DNA of 64,000 nt from Nitrospira defluvii (GCA_011525625.1 WYAX01000012.1:682001-746000); one strand, 5' to 3'. Counted from the first letter of the stretch, positions 36,616-46,459 are shown. Program-made: numbers and translations. The notes: generated by a model from the sequence alone, not told the origin.

Positions 36616-37008
36616 GTGGTCGAACAACGCATCGAAGAAATCACGCGCGCCAATCTCGCCTTCTATGCCGCCTTTGAAAGTCTGGATATGCTCCAGATGG
36701 ACAAGGTCTGGGCACACCTCGAATATGTGACCTGCATCCATCCCGGCTGGAGCCTTCGCAGTGATTGGCCGGCCGTGCGGGATTCCTGGGTCCTCATCTT
36801 CAACAACACCTTTTCCATGAAGTTCGAATTGACCGACGTGCAAGTGCAGGTGGCCGGGGATCTCGGTTGGGTCATCTGCACCGAACACCTGACGAGCCGT
36901 CAGGACGACCAGCCGGTTGAAACGCGGGTCCTTGCCACCAATTTGTTCGAGCGGATCGGCGATGAGTGGTTGATGATCCACCATCATGGCAGCCCGGTGA
37001 TGGGGTAA
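36616..37008 (+). CDS. SnoaL/NTF2-like domain protein
   Basis: A 130-residue soluble protein with the cone-like alpha+beta pattern of the SnoaL/DUF4440 group: an N-terminal helix (ITRANLAFYAAFESLDMLQM), the conserved CIHPGW after it, then strands ending in DEWLMIHHHGSP. Close homologues are usually annotated as ketosteroid-isomerase-like or unknown. I use GTG 36616, with GGAG six bases before it; a TTG at 36580 extends the frame. Function is unknown. Confidence 0.78.
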   Translation: MVEQRIEEITRANLAFYAAFESLDMLQMDKVWAHLEYVTCIHPGWSLRSDWPAVRDSWVLIFNNTFSMKFELTDVQVQVAGDLGWVICTEHLTSRQDDQPVETRVLATNLFERIGDEWLMIHHHGSPVMG

Positions 37009-37037
37009 CCGCCGCCGTGCGGGTCGCGCCCCTTCAG

Positions 37038-37436
37038 ATGAGACGAGGCACTTACTCTTCGCGCTGGATGGCCTGGGGGTGCCTGGCTCTCTCCGGCTGC
37101 ACGACGGTCGCGCAGATCACGAGCTTGTCGGATGAATCGTGCCATCGGACCGTGCAAAGCCGGCTTGAATCCATCCTCCTGGAAGAAGGTGAACAGCCGG
37201 AAGTGGCCAATCGCCTGGCTGTGAACACGACGGTGGTCTTGGCGACCGGCTCCCTTGGTCCTCGTCCATTCGGCGTGTCCTCGCCGTCCGGTGCCGACTA
37301 CAGCTTCTTCATCCAACTCAAAGGCGACCAATGTCTTTTGCGGCTGTACGGTCGGAGCAAAGGGTTTACTCGCTACACCAACAACCTCACCTATATCGCC
37401 ACTCGTTCGTTAGACGGGTGTGCCTGCTCGGAGTAG
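37038..37436 (+). CDS. Small lipoprotein, function unknown
   Basis: 132 residues with a signal sequence ending in LSGC (C21 as lipidation site). The mature domain has five further cysteines, two of them at the very C-terminus (GCAC). It contains the strand-like segment ADYSFFIQLKGDQCLLRLYG. The start at 37038 gives the best signal peptide but has no clear ribosome binding site. No family recognised. It follows the SnoaL-like gene by 29 bp. Confidence 0.6.
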   Translation: MRRGTYSSRWMAWGCLALSGCTTVAQITSLSDESCHRTVQSRLESILLEEGEQPEVANRLAVNTTVVLATGSLGPRPFGVSSPSGADYSFFIQLKGDQCLLRLYGRSKGFTRYTNNLTYIATRSLDGCACSE

Positions 37437-37839
37437 GCGTCTCCTGGTCCCCTGCCTCGTTCGCGTCATTCGGCATGCTCGCCGCGCCGTTCCCTCTCCG
37501 GTTGTGCTGTTCCTTGTATCGCTAAACCATTGGCTGGCCTTATCCGTCCCGGTTTCCATGCGGTGTCTCGGACCGTCTCATGACGCGTTGCTGGCACAGT
37601 CGTCGTGTCTGTGGCACATCTGAATCGGCACGTGCGCGTGACGGACGTTATGCGCAACGCCTCGTTATTGTTAAGTATTGTTGGAGGTTTCTCGTCCGGC
37701 ACGAGCTTTGATATGCACAGGGTTGTCTTGGTAGGGAGAAGTCCCTGGGGAATTGCCGGGAGCGGCTGAGTCGGCAGGAACGCGAACGGAAGTCCCCAAT
37801 GCCACAGCGGGTGTCGGGAGACAATCAGGAGGGGTAATC
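37437..37839. other. Interval with second sigma54-like element
   Basis: No coding sequence seen in these 403 bp. The sigma54-like element at 37697-37712 lies 128 bp before the next start codon. Confidence 0.45.
37697..37712 (+). promoter_or_regulatory. Sigma54-like promoter element 2
   Basis: CGGCAC-GAGCT-TTGAT matches element 1 (35885) in spacing and at 13 of 16 positions. The GG of the -24 half is in place; the -12 half again reads TTGAT. It precedes the small gene at 37840 and the second LuxR-type gene. Confidence 0.5.
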
Positions 37840-38085
37840 ATGATGGTGAAGGGATTCTTGCTGAAAGACAAAGAAGAGCAGGAGTATTTGTTGGCGATTC
37901 AGCCGGCCACGCACGGCATGTTCGAACGCTTGATCGTGCGTCAGAAGGTCGATGGAGGATGGGTCGAATTGAACGGCAACGCACAGGGGGCCTGGCAGCC
38001 GCGTACGCAAGCGATTACCGCCGTGTTGGGGTATCTGCAACGCTTGTGGGACACCTCAAAACCCGTCGCAGTTCGAGAAAACTGA
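37840..38085 (+). CDS. Small conserved hypothetical protein
   Basis: An 81-residue soluble protein with no cysteines and a mixed strand-helix pattern (KGFLLKDKEEQEYLLAIQPA). A strong AGGAGGGG lies just before the start; a second ATG three bases on is equally possible. No family recognised. It lies 42 bp before the second LuxR-type gene on the same strand, so the two probably form one unit behind sigma54-like element 2. Confidence 0.7.
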   Translation: MMVKGFLLKDKEEQEYLLAIQPATHGMFERLIVRQKVDGGWVELNGNAQGAWQPRTQAITAVLGYLQRLWDTSKPVAVREN

Positions 38086-38127
38086 GGGGTCGTGTTGAGG
38101 GAACGTCATGGAGGAGGACGAAGAAGT

Positions 38128-38478
38128 ATGTTGGCCGAAACGGACGAGAATGGGGTGAGCGACAGGGACCGGAGCCGGACGAGACTGTCAAAAGCCGGTC
38201 GTCCGGTGTCGACGGAGCCGATACCAACCGACGGGAAACGCCGGCCGGAGGATCTCACCCCGCGCGAGGTGGAAATTCTCCGGTTGATCTGGGAAGGGCA
38301 CACGAACCGCAGCATCGCCGCGTGCTTGAAGATCAGCATGAAGACGGCCGATACTCATCGCGCCAATATGATGAAGAAGTTGCGGGCGTCCAATACGGCG
38401 CAGTTGCTGAAGGCCGCCTTGGAGCGCAAGTTACTTCAGACGACGGATGTCGACGCACAGGTCAGCGGGGTACAGTGA
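38128..38478 (+). CDS. Stand-alone LuxR/GerE-type DNA-binding protein (paralogue 2)
   Basis: A 116-residue protein with a single LuxR-type helix-turn-helix: RPEDLTPREVEILRLIWEG, then NRSIAACLKISMKTADTHRA and NMMKKLRASN. It is clearly homologous to the protein at 36146 across the whole helix-turn-helix, while the polar N-terminal ~45 residues differ. GGAGGACG precedes the ATG by about nine bases. No receiver domain. Duplication inside the signalling island is the simplest origin. Confidence 0.85.
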   Translation: MLAETDENGVSDRDRSRTRLSKAGRPVSTEPIPTDGKRRPEDLTPREVEILRLIWEGHTNRSIAACLKISMKTADTHRANMMKKLRASNTAQLLKAALERKLLQTTDVDAQVSGVQ

Positions 38479-38553
38479 CGGGTGAGCCGGAGTGCTCGGC
38501 GTCCCACCGTGAAAGACCATCACGAACAGGGCCGCGGGAGCCGGAACCTTGGG

Positions 38554-38790
38554 TTAGAGACCGGGAATCGGGTGAGGGAGGTCTTTCGTCGCCAAAGTCT
38601 GCAGCCATTCTGCCGTGATGCTATCGCGCTCTTCCATCGTCAGCCCTGCATACTTGCGGAACATCTGCGGCCCTCGCCGCCTTCGCCAGGTCAGAAATCC
38701 GAGAAAGTGATTTTTGCAGATAGAACGGGTGCCTGCCGGCGCGTAGACTCTCGCCTGACAACCATCGATTAAGCAACGCTGTCCGCTCAT
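38554..38790 (-). CDS. Small putative zinc-binding protein
   Basis: 78 residues with a C-x4-C...C-x2-H pattern (C6, C11, C25, H28) suggesting one zinc site, followed by a basic stretch (TWRRRRG) and a helix. The ATG at 38790 has GGGGAGG five bases upstream, which decides the start over a longer open frame. Function is unknown; nucleic-acid binding is a guess from the basic patch. Confidence 0.65.
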   Translation of the reverse strand: MSGQRCLIDGCQARVYAPAGTRSICKNHFLGFLTWRRRRGPQMFRKYAGLTMEERDSITAEWLQTLATKDLPHPIPGL

Positions 38791-38999
38791 CTGTGCCTCC
38801 CCTTGCTTGAGGCGAAGTATGCCGGAGATCGATCCGCAAATGCAACGTGGCGACTCGGCTTTGTCCGCCATTTTCATGGTGATGGCGGCGGGGCGGCTGC
38901 TGACTCCGTCCGGGGAATTTTCACTTGCAATCCTGTCAAACAGCCAGGTACCGTACCCCGTTCTCCAGTCCGCTTCGGGCCGAAGGTGCGAGCCTATCC

Positions 39000-39260
39000 A
39001 TGGTCATGCAGGTCATATCAGTGGCCGGGGCGTTGATGGTGCTTCTGGCCTACGGGTTGAATCAGGCCGGTACCTGGCGTGAATTGGATGCCGGTTACCT
39101 GGCGCTGAATATCGTGGGGTCGCTGCTCCTGGGGATCGTGGCGATAGAAGATCGACGCGTGGGGTTCGTGTTGTTGGAATTTGCGTGGGCCGGAATTGCT
39201 CTGGTCGGAGTGGCTCGGGCCGTTCGAGCCCGCCGCGCCGCGCACAGCCTCGAATCATAG
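39000..39260 (+). CDS. CBU_0592-family small membrane protein
   Basis: 86 residues with two to three hydrophobic helices (VISVAGALMVLLAYGLNQAG; LALNIVGSLLLGIVAI; VLLEFAWAGIALVGVAR). The Q-G, N-x-x-G and E-x-x-W positions match the CBU_0592 family as I remember it. Function of the family is unknown. The start codon is uncertain: ATGs at 39000 and 39006 are both possible. Confidence 0.7.
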   Translation: MVMQVISVAGALMVLLAYGLNQAGTWRELDAGYLALNIVGSLLLGIVAIEDRRVGFVLLEFAWAGIALVGVARAVRARRAAHSLES

Positions 39261-39308
39261 ACGACAGCATACGAAGCAGGCAGTCTTGTAACGAAGGAGT
39301 AAGGCGTT

Positions 39309-39791
39309 ATGGCAGGGTTGATGTCGGCAGACGAGATTTTTGAAAAAGCGAAGGATGCGGCGGTCGGAGCGACCAATGCGGATGAGAAGGCGCTTCAGAT
39401 CGACTATGAAGCCTTGCAACTGAAGTTTCGTGCGGCGCTGGGCGATCGCAAGGTGGCGCGTTGCCACATCAATAAATTCCTCCCGGAAGGCTATGAGGAT
39501 CAGGGACGGTTCAACCTGGTGCTCCTGACGGCCGGCAATGTCATTTTCGACATCGTCATCGGTGATTCCTACTTCCGTTACGACGTGGTGTCGGTCGGGC
39601 AGTTGGATAAGGTGCAGATTATCGATGCGATGTGGGACAATCGCGAAAAGCGCCGTGAAGAGCCGTTCCTGAGCCTCCGGCTGATGCACGCTGAAGAGAC
39701 GCACCTCTTGCTGGCGCTGGACGACGAGGAGCGAAAGAGCGTGCTCGGGTTTGCGTCTGCCGTGACGGCTGTGCGGAATCCTGAAAAATAG
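39309..39791 (+). CDS. Conserved hypothetical cytoplasmic protein
   Basis: 160 residues, acidic, mixed alpha/beta, one cysteine, no signal peptide or membrane helix. AAGGAG lies nine bases before the ATG. I recognise no domain; the central strands (FNLVLLTAGNVIFDIVIG) suggest a compact globular fold. It sits alone between the small membrane gene and the convergent ygfZ-like gene. Confidence 0.72.
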   Translation: MAGLMSADEIFEKAKDAAVGATNADEKALQIDYEALQLKFRAALGDRKVARCHINKFLPEGYEDQGRFNLVLLTAGNVIFDIVIGDSYFRYDVVSVGQLDKVQIIDAMWDNREKRREEPFLSLRLMHAEETHLLLALDDEERKSVLGFASAVTAVRNPEK

Positions 39792-39831
39792 CCAACCGGC
39801 GCTATGCCGGCGGGCGAGTTCACCATCCTGC

Positions 39832-40923
39832 TCAAGGATGAGCGTAGAACGGAAGGGCATGGACGGTAGCCGATCGGCGCGTCCCTGCCACGTCTACGCT
39901 CAGTTCGGTGCCGGACGCCGAAAAGTCGCGCAGCGGGAAACCGAACGCCAACACCGCATTGCGTCCCGGTGCAAACGCCGCGCTGCTGATCCAGCCGACC
40001 TCACGATCCCCGCTGAACAGTTTTGAGCCCCGTGGCGGGACCGCGTGATCCTGAATCAGTAAGCCGACCAGGTGTCGACGCACGTTTCCATAGGTATCCA
40101 TTCTGGCCACGACCTCTTGCCCCGGATAACAGCCCTTCGAGAGACTGAAGGCTTTCCCTTCCAAGTTCGCTTCCGGCGGGACGATCTCTTCATTGAGATC
40201 GGACCCGGCTTTGGGCAGGCCCGCTTCAATCCTCAACAGCTCGCGTGCCTGTGCGCCGACTGGTGTGATGCCAAACGGGGCACCTGCGGCCATCAGTTGT
40301 TCCCAGGCCGGTACAACCGCCTCTGCGGGCAGCAACAGCTCCAGATCGCATTCACCCGTTTCTTCGGTGCGCAGGATCAGCCCCTGCCGGCCGTTGATGG
40401 TGAGGGCCATCGTGTGCAGCAGGGGCAGCGTGCTCACGTCTGTGCCGAACGCGGCCTTGACGGTCTCTGCCGATTGTGGTCCGCTCACCAGCAGCAAGCC
40501 CCGGCTTTCCGCGCAATTCTCCATCTTGGCGTTGGTGCCATAGAGCAGAAATTTTCGCAGGGCTTGAAACGTGGCCTCGCCGACCTCGCCCACGTCTTCG
40601 ATCCACACCGCGTCGCTCTGGATGTAGACCCGAAAATAGCCGAGCATTTTCCCTTTGTGCGTCAGGAAGCTGGAATAGCGGCCCTGCCCAGGTTGGAGGG
40701 GAAGAATGTCGTTGCTGAGGATGCTCTGGAGCCACTTGATGCGGTCGTCGCCGGTCACTCGCAGCTTGCCGCGGTGAGACAGGTCGGACAACCCCACGGC
40801 CGTTCGCACCGCGGTATATTCTGCCGACGCATTGCCATAGTGGGCCGGCATCGACCATCCCGTCGTGTCTTCGAAGGTCGCCCCGAGTTGCTGGTGATGA
40901 GTCTGAAGTCGTGATTGTTTCAT
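39832..40923 (-). CDS. ygfZ: YgfZ/GcvT-domain folate-binding protein
   Basis: A 363-residue cytoplasmic protein of the GcvT-like fold. The diagnostic KGCYPGQEVVAR motif (K-G-C-Y-x-G-Q-E) marks the YgfZ/IBA57 branch, which uses tetrahydrofolate to help assemble or repair certain iron-sulfur clusters, rather than the glycine-cleavage T-protein. Length is slightly above E. coli YgfZ (326). No glycine-cleavage genes are adjacent, which fits this assignment. Confidence 0.85.
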   Translation of the reverse strand: MKQSRLQTHHQQLGATFEDTTGWSMPAHYGNASAEYTAVRTAVGLSDLSHRGKLRVTGDDRIKWLQSILSNDILPLQPGQGRYSSFLTHKGKMLGYFRVYIQSDAVWIEDVGEVGEATFQALRKFLLYGTNAKMENCAESRGLLLVSGPQSAETVKAAFGTDVSTLPLLHTMALTINGRQGLILRTEETGECDLELLLPAEAVVPAWEQLMAAGAPFGITPVGAQARELLRIEAGLPKAGSDLNEEIVPPEANLEGKAFSLSKGCYPGQEVVARMDTYGNVRRHLVGLLIQDHAVPPRGSKLFSGDREVGWISSAAFAPGRNAVLAFGFPLRDFSASGTELSVDVAGTRRSATVHALPFYAHP

Positions 40924-40962
40924 GGGAATCTACAGTCCTCTATCTTGGCCCAGCTCTCACGG

Positions 40963-41346
40963 TTATGCGGAGGGTTGGGGATGGATCAGTTCTTCGACGA
41001 GGTCCTTGGTCCGGGCTGAAAATTCGTTTCGGGATACCACCTTGGTCACGCCGAGCTCTTTGGCGCGTCGCCACGTGTCCACCTCTTCGTGGTTGGCGAA
41101 CGCCAGGATCGGCAAAGCACGCCATGCCGGATTGGTCTGGAGGGTTTCCAGGGCTTTGAAGGCATCAACCGCCAAGTCGTTCATGTTCAAAATCAGCGCG
41201 GCCGGGTTTGTTGAAGCCGCCTTGTCCGCCACCTCCGCCTGATTGCGTATTCGCTCCAGGGTGTAGCCGTGCGGGCGCAAGGCATCGCGTACCTTCGTGT
41301 AGAAAAAAATGTCGGTGACCGCTACCAAAATCGTCGGGTTTGTCAT
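40963..41346 (-). CDS. Single-domain pseudo-receiver
   Basis: A 127-residue CheY-like protein. The receiver pattern is visible (TILVAVTDIFFYTKVRDAL), but the acidic pair is reduced, the phospho-acceptor is Asn (ALILNMND), the switch residue is Ala (PILAFANH) and the lysine is replaced by Arg (VVSRNEF). It is thus a second phosphorylation-dead receiver in this window. The start at 41346 gives a standard receiver N-terminus. It follows the TPR gene by 11 bp on the same strand, so a functional link is likely. Confidence 0.78.
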   Translation of the reverse strand: MTNPTILVAVTDIFFYTKVRDALRPHGYTLERIRNQAEVADKAASTNPAALILNMNDLAVDAFKALETLQTNPAWRALPILAFANHEEVDTWRRAKELGVTKVVSRNEFSARTKDLVEELIHPQPSA

Positions 41347-41357
41347 CGTGTGTCGTA

Positions 41358-41873
41358 TTAGTTGAGTGAACTGATCAGACGCCCCAATGATTTCTTGGCC
41401 AAGGCATAGTCCGGATTGAGGACAAGGGCTTGCTTGTAGCAGTCGATGGCGTCGCTCCACTTGCCCTGACGTTCATAGACGCGCCCCAGATTAAGGTGTG
41501 GGAAAGCCGGGCTTTCATAGCGTGTGGCCTGCATCGCCTTCTGAAACCAGGGGATCGCTTCGTCCAAGTCGCCCTTTTCAATCAAATAGGCGCCGATATC
41601 GTTATAGGGGTTGCCGAAGTGGGGATCGCAGGCAATGGCCTTCCGGCATTCCTCAATCGCTTCGTCCAGTTTGCCCATGAAGCTATACGTCCAGCCGAGA
41701 AAGGTATAGGCCTCCGCGGTCTGATGCGTCGCGAGCGACAGCTTGTACAGGCTGACGGCCTCCTCCAGCTGCCCTTTCATCTGCTGCTCATAGGCTTGCT
41801 GGAACAGCTGCCAGGCTTCGCGTTTGTCTTCCTCGCTGCCGTCGCCCTGTATGAGAAAATCTTGTACATCCAT
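41358..41873 (-). CDS. Tetratricopeptide-repeat protein
   Basis: 171 residues with about four TPR units starting near residues 20, 51, 85 and 123 (for example AEAYTFLGWTYSFMGKLDEAIEECRKAIACDP). TPRs mediate protein-protein contacts. The frame is open 30 codons further, but those codons lie inside a dispersed palindromic repeat (41880-42003), so MDVQDF at 41873 is the real start. The pseudo-receiver follows by 11 bp and may be its partner. Confidence 0.82.
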   Translation of the reverse strand: MDVQDFLIQGDGSEEDKREAWQLFQQAYEQQMKGQLEEAVSLYKLSLATHQTAEAYTFLGWTYSFMGKLDEAIEECRKAIACDPHFGNPYNDIGAYLIEKGDLDEAIPWFQKAMQATRYESPAFPHLNLGRVYERQGKWSDAIDCYKQALVLNPDYALAKKSLGRLISSLN

Positions 41874-41879
41874 GGTGGT

Positions 41880-42003
41880 CAGGCTGATGAAAAAGGTCCC
41901 CAGCTTCGTTCTCAATCGTGCGAACTCCTCAACGTACTGAGACGTACGCCTGCGGGTTCGCACTTTCTGCGGCCTCGCTGGATGACCCTTTTGATCAGCC
42001 TGC
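41880..42003. repeat. Dispersed palindromic repeat, copy A
   Basis: The ends are inverted repeats of about 25 bp (CAGGCTGATGAAAAAGGT at the left, the near-complement at 41978-42003). Inside are CGTAC...GTACG and the conserved CTGCGGCCTCGCTGG. Related copies occur at 42850, 45867 and 54215. It fills the gap between the thi4 stop and the TPR start. Confidence 0.75.
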
Positions 42004-42030
42004 AGGCCGGAGGGCCTTCTTCGCTCCGCG

Positions 42031-42831
42031 TTACTTATGTCTCAGCTTTTTCTGAATTAACTCTGCGCCATATCGGCCTGACAGCAACATTGAGCCGAAG
42101 GCCGGGCCCATGCGTGGCGTGCCGAACACGGCGGCGACGGCCAGCCCGATCACAAAACAATTCGGAGAGACTTCTCCGGTCCGGTCCATCACTTCTTCTT
42201 CCGACCGCGACACCCACATGGCGCCGTTGCCGGGCACTTGCTGGTAGAGCCCGCGCTTGTGCAGCAGATTGACGACCACTGCATCATGTCCGGTGGCGTC
42301 GACGACGATCTTACTCTCTAAGGCGATCGGATCGACATGGATAATATCGTGGCCGGCCATTTCGGCGGTGGTGCTGTTGACGACCACGCCTTCGAGCACA
42401 CCTTCGCGGCGCAGAATGAGATCGACCACCCGCGTCAGGTTCATGATCTTCGCGCCCGCATCGTATGCCGCGGCGATCAATGCGCCGGTGGCATGCGGAG
42501 GATCGACCATGTACATGCCGGGGCATTCCTTGATCTGCTTACAGGGCACGCCCACTTCTTTCAGAATCTTGTGGGCCGGGGCGCAGATGGTCGCTTTGTT
42601 CATCAGGTAGCCGCCGGACCAAAAGCCCCCGCCCAGCGCAAGGCTCTGTTCGACGATCAGTGTTTTGACGCCCATTCTGCCCAGATCGTGGGCGCAAATA
42701 AGGCCGGCCGGCCCGGCGCCGACGATGATCACGTCGCTCTCGATCAGTTGATCGAACTCTTTATAATATTCCCGCGCGATCTGGCGGGTGATGTCGCGTT
42801 CGCGTAACGGAGCAGGTTTCGGCTTCCCCAT
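42031..42831 (-). CDS. thi4: Thi4-family thiazole synthase (probable sulfide-dependent, catalytic type)
   Basis: Makes the ADP-thiazole precursor of thiamine from NAD, glycine and sulfur. It has 266 residues. The FAD/NAD-binding start is VIIVGAGPAGL, with the family-specific GGGFWSGG and a C-terminal GPAFGSMLLSG. The residue aligned with the sacrificial Cys205 of yeast Thi4 is His165 (IIHVDP), as in Methanococcus Thi4, so this enzyme should use free sulfide and turn over repeatedly. The start has AGGGGA seven bases upstream. It lies downstream of thiC behind the TPP riboswitch. Confidence 0.9.
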   Translation of the reverse strand: MGKPKPAPLRERDITRQIAREYYKEFDQLIESDVIIVGAGPAGLICAHDLGRMGVKTLIVEQSLALGGGFWSGGYLMNKATICAPAHKILKEVGVPCKQIKECPGMYMVDPPHATGALIAAAYDAGAKIMNLTRVVDLILRREGVLEGVVVNSTTAEMAGHDIIHVDPIALESKIVVDATGHDAVVVNLLHKRGLYQQVPGNGAMWVSRSEEEVMDRTGEVSPNCFVIGLAVAAVFGTPRMGPAFGSMLLSGRYGAELIQKKLRHK

Positions 42832-42849
42832 GCGGTATTCCCCTTCAGC

Positions 42850-42969
42850 GGCTGTTGAACATGGTGTCCAGCTTCGTGCTCGGCTCGCCCAACTCCCCAA
42901 TGTACCCCGGAGGCGACGCCTCCGGGTTGGACTCGCCTGCGGCCTCGCCTCGCAGCCATTGTGTCAGCC
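42850..42969. repeat. Dispersed palindromic repeat, copy B (degenerate)
   Basis: It shares CAGCTTCGTGCTC and CTGCGGCCTCGCCT with copies A, C and D. Its outer arms (GGCTG...ATGG) are weaker. The centre holds a perfect CCCGGAGGC-GAC-GCCTCCGGG hairpin. It starts next to the thiC stop codon and ends just before the thi4 ribosome binding site, so it lies inside the thiC-thi4 transcript. Confidence 0.6.
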
Positions 42970-45108
<2,139 letters not shown>

Positions 45109-45270
45109 TCAATCTTCTGGAAGGCCTAGTGGATCAGGGGCCTCATGGGGTAGGTGCGCTGCAGCATCCAAGCGACAACACCCGCGGAACCCTCGCTTTG
45201 CCTGAGCGACAGGCGTAAGGTATTCCACCGGGTGCATCATGGTCTGTGCTGACACACATGGAGGCACATC

Positions 45271-45867
45271 ATGAACGGGAGAGGCTTCTGGTTCGGACTG
45301 GTCCTGGGCGCGAGTGTGATGGGCCTGCTGGGGCAATGGCGCCCTGCCGTTGCAGGCAGGGCGGTCGGCCAGGCTCCCTGCATCGAGGCGGGTTTGGTGG
45401 CCGAGTATCTGCACAGCGTCATCCAGGCGGATCGCACGTTTTACACCACCGATGTGGTGGAACGGATGCAGATGCGCGGCATCGCCTTCGCGGCGGAGAA
45501 TTGGCGGGAAACGTCTCGCCTTCCTCTTCCCGCGCAGTACCTGCTGGAAACCGGGCGGCTGGTGGCGGCGGGGCGAAGCGGACTGCAATACCGGTTGATC
45601 AGCCAATGGGCAATCAACAACAAGAACCGGCCCAATTCCGAGTTTGAACGGGCGGGACTCACCGAAATCCTCCTGAATCCGGACCGGCCATATACGGCGG
45701 TGACCACCGACGGACGCACCCGCATCTTTCAAGCCATCTACGCAGACAAAGCGGCCTCCCAGTCTTGTGTCGGCTGCCATAATGCCCATCCCAATAGTCC
45801 GAAGAAAGACTTCAAGCCGCAGGACGTCATGGGAGGCATTCTGCTGACGATTCCACTGAGCCACTAG
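45271..45867 (+). CDS. Tll0287-like (DUF3365) c-type haem protein
   Basis: An exported protein of 198 residues: signal peptide or N-terminal anchor (FGLVLGASVMGLLGQW), then a PAS-like DUF3365 domain as in cyanobacterial Tll0287. One haem-attachment site, CVGCH, is at residues 166-170, followed by NAHPNSPKKDFKPQDVMGG, the family's C-terminal signature. Such domains are thought to be redox sensors; here it is free-standing. GGAGG lies seven bases before the ATG. No partner gene is obvious. Confidence 0.85.
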   Translation: MNGRGFWFGLVLGASVMGLLGQWRPAVAGRAVGQAPCIEAGLVAEYLHSVIQADRTFYTTDVVERMQMRGIAFAAENWRETSRLPLPAQYLLETGRLVAAGRSGLQYRLISQWAINNKNRPNSEFERAGLTEILLNPDRPYTAVTTDGRTRIFQAIYADKAASQSCVGCHNAHPNSPKKDFKPQDVMGGILLTIPLSH

Positions 45868-45991
45868 CAGGATGCGGAAAAAGTCCGCCAGCGGCGTTCT
45901 CGCATCGCTCAGCGGCTCACCGTACCGCAAGAGTACGATTCGCCCCTTTGCTCGCTGCGGCCTTGCTGGACGGCCTTTTTGCGCATCCTGC
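45867..45991. repeat. Dispersed palindromic repeat, copy C
   Basis: The best-preserved copy. The outer arms GCAGGATGCGGAAAAAGTCC and its near-complement (45966-45991) differ at a few positions only. Inside are GCGTTCTCGCATCGCTCAG, a GTAC...GTAC inner dyad and GCTGCGGCCTTGCTGGA. It begins at the last base of the preceding stop codon. Confidence 0.8.
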
Positions 45992-46459
45992 AAGGCTGTT
46001 CAACGTCGTCTCACACCGCGTAGCTGTGGTGGCTACGGGACTCTACATGAGTGTTTCCGCAACCCACTAGGCGACGAGGATCGACAACGAACCGGGCTTA
46101 GCCGATCATTCGATTCTCGTCGGCCTGAGTCTCGATCCGACAGCTCACAATTCAGAAAGAGAGTGACGAGGCGCAGTGTTCGATGCGGTTGTATCGCATC
46201 AGATACCGGCCTCGTATCGCATCGGATACCAATCTGATGCGTCGAGTGCATCGGCGATCGCGACTCTCCTGGTTGTCCCTGAGTGCCCACCTGAAGCGAT
46301 GAGTCGGACCCACAACATTTCACCGACTTCCCAATACCTGCATTTTCACCGCATGGGTTGAGTGCGTCGCCGCCGAATACGGTACACGATTTGCTCGCGA
46401 CAGACCCTGGGAACACTTCTCTACAACCGCCACATTCTCCGATTCGAACGAGGTGTCTC
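45992..46459. other. Gene-free interval with tandem dyads
   Basis: 468 bp without a convincing gene. The only structure I see is the pair of direct-repeat dyads at 46191-46230. Confidence 0.45.
46191..46230. repeat. Tandem 17-bp palindromic direct repeats (operator-like)
   Basis: GTATCGCATCAGATACC (46191-46207) and GTATCGCATCGGATACC (46214-46230) are identical but for one base. Each is a dyad (GTATC...GATAC), and they are spaced 23 bp start to start, about two helical turns. This is the layout of a tandem repressor or activator site. They lie 230-270 bp upstream of the gene at 46460. Confidence 0.55.

Noticed and set aside
37609..37630. TGGCAC near 37612 as another sigma54 site
   Set aside because: The -12 half does not match at the required spacing (AATCG).
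45109..45993. Minus-strand frame covering the Tll0287-like gene
   Set aside because: The plus strand encodes a CVGCH haem protein with a good ribosome binding site; the minus frame also runs through repeat copy C.
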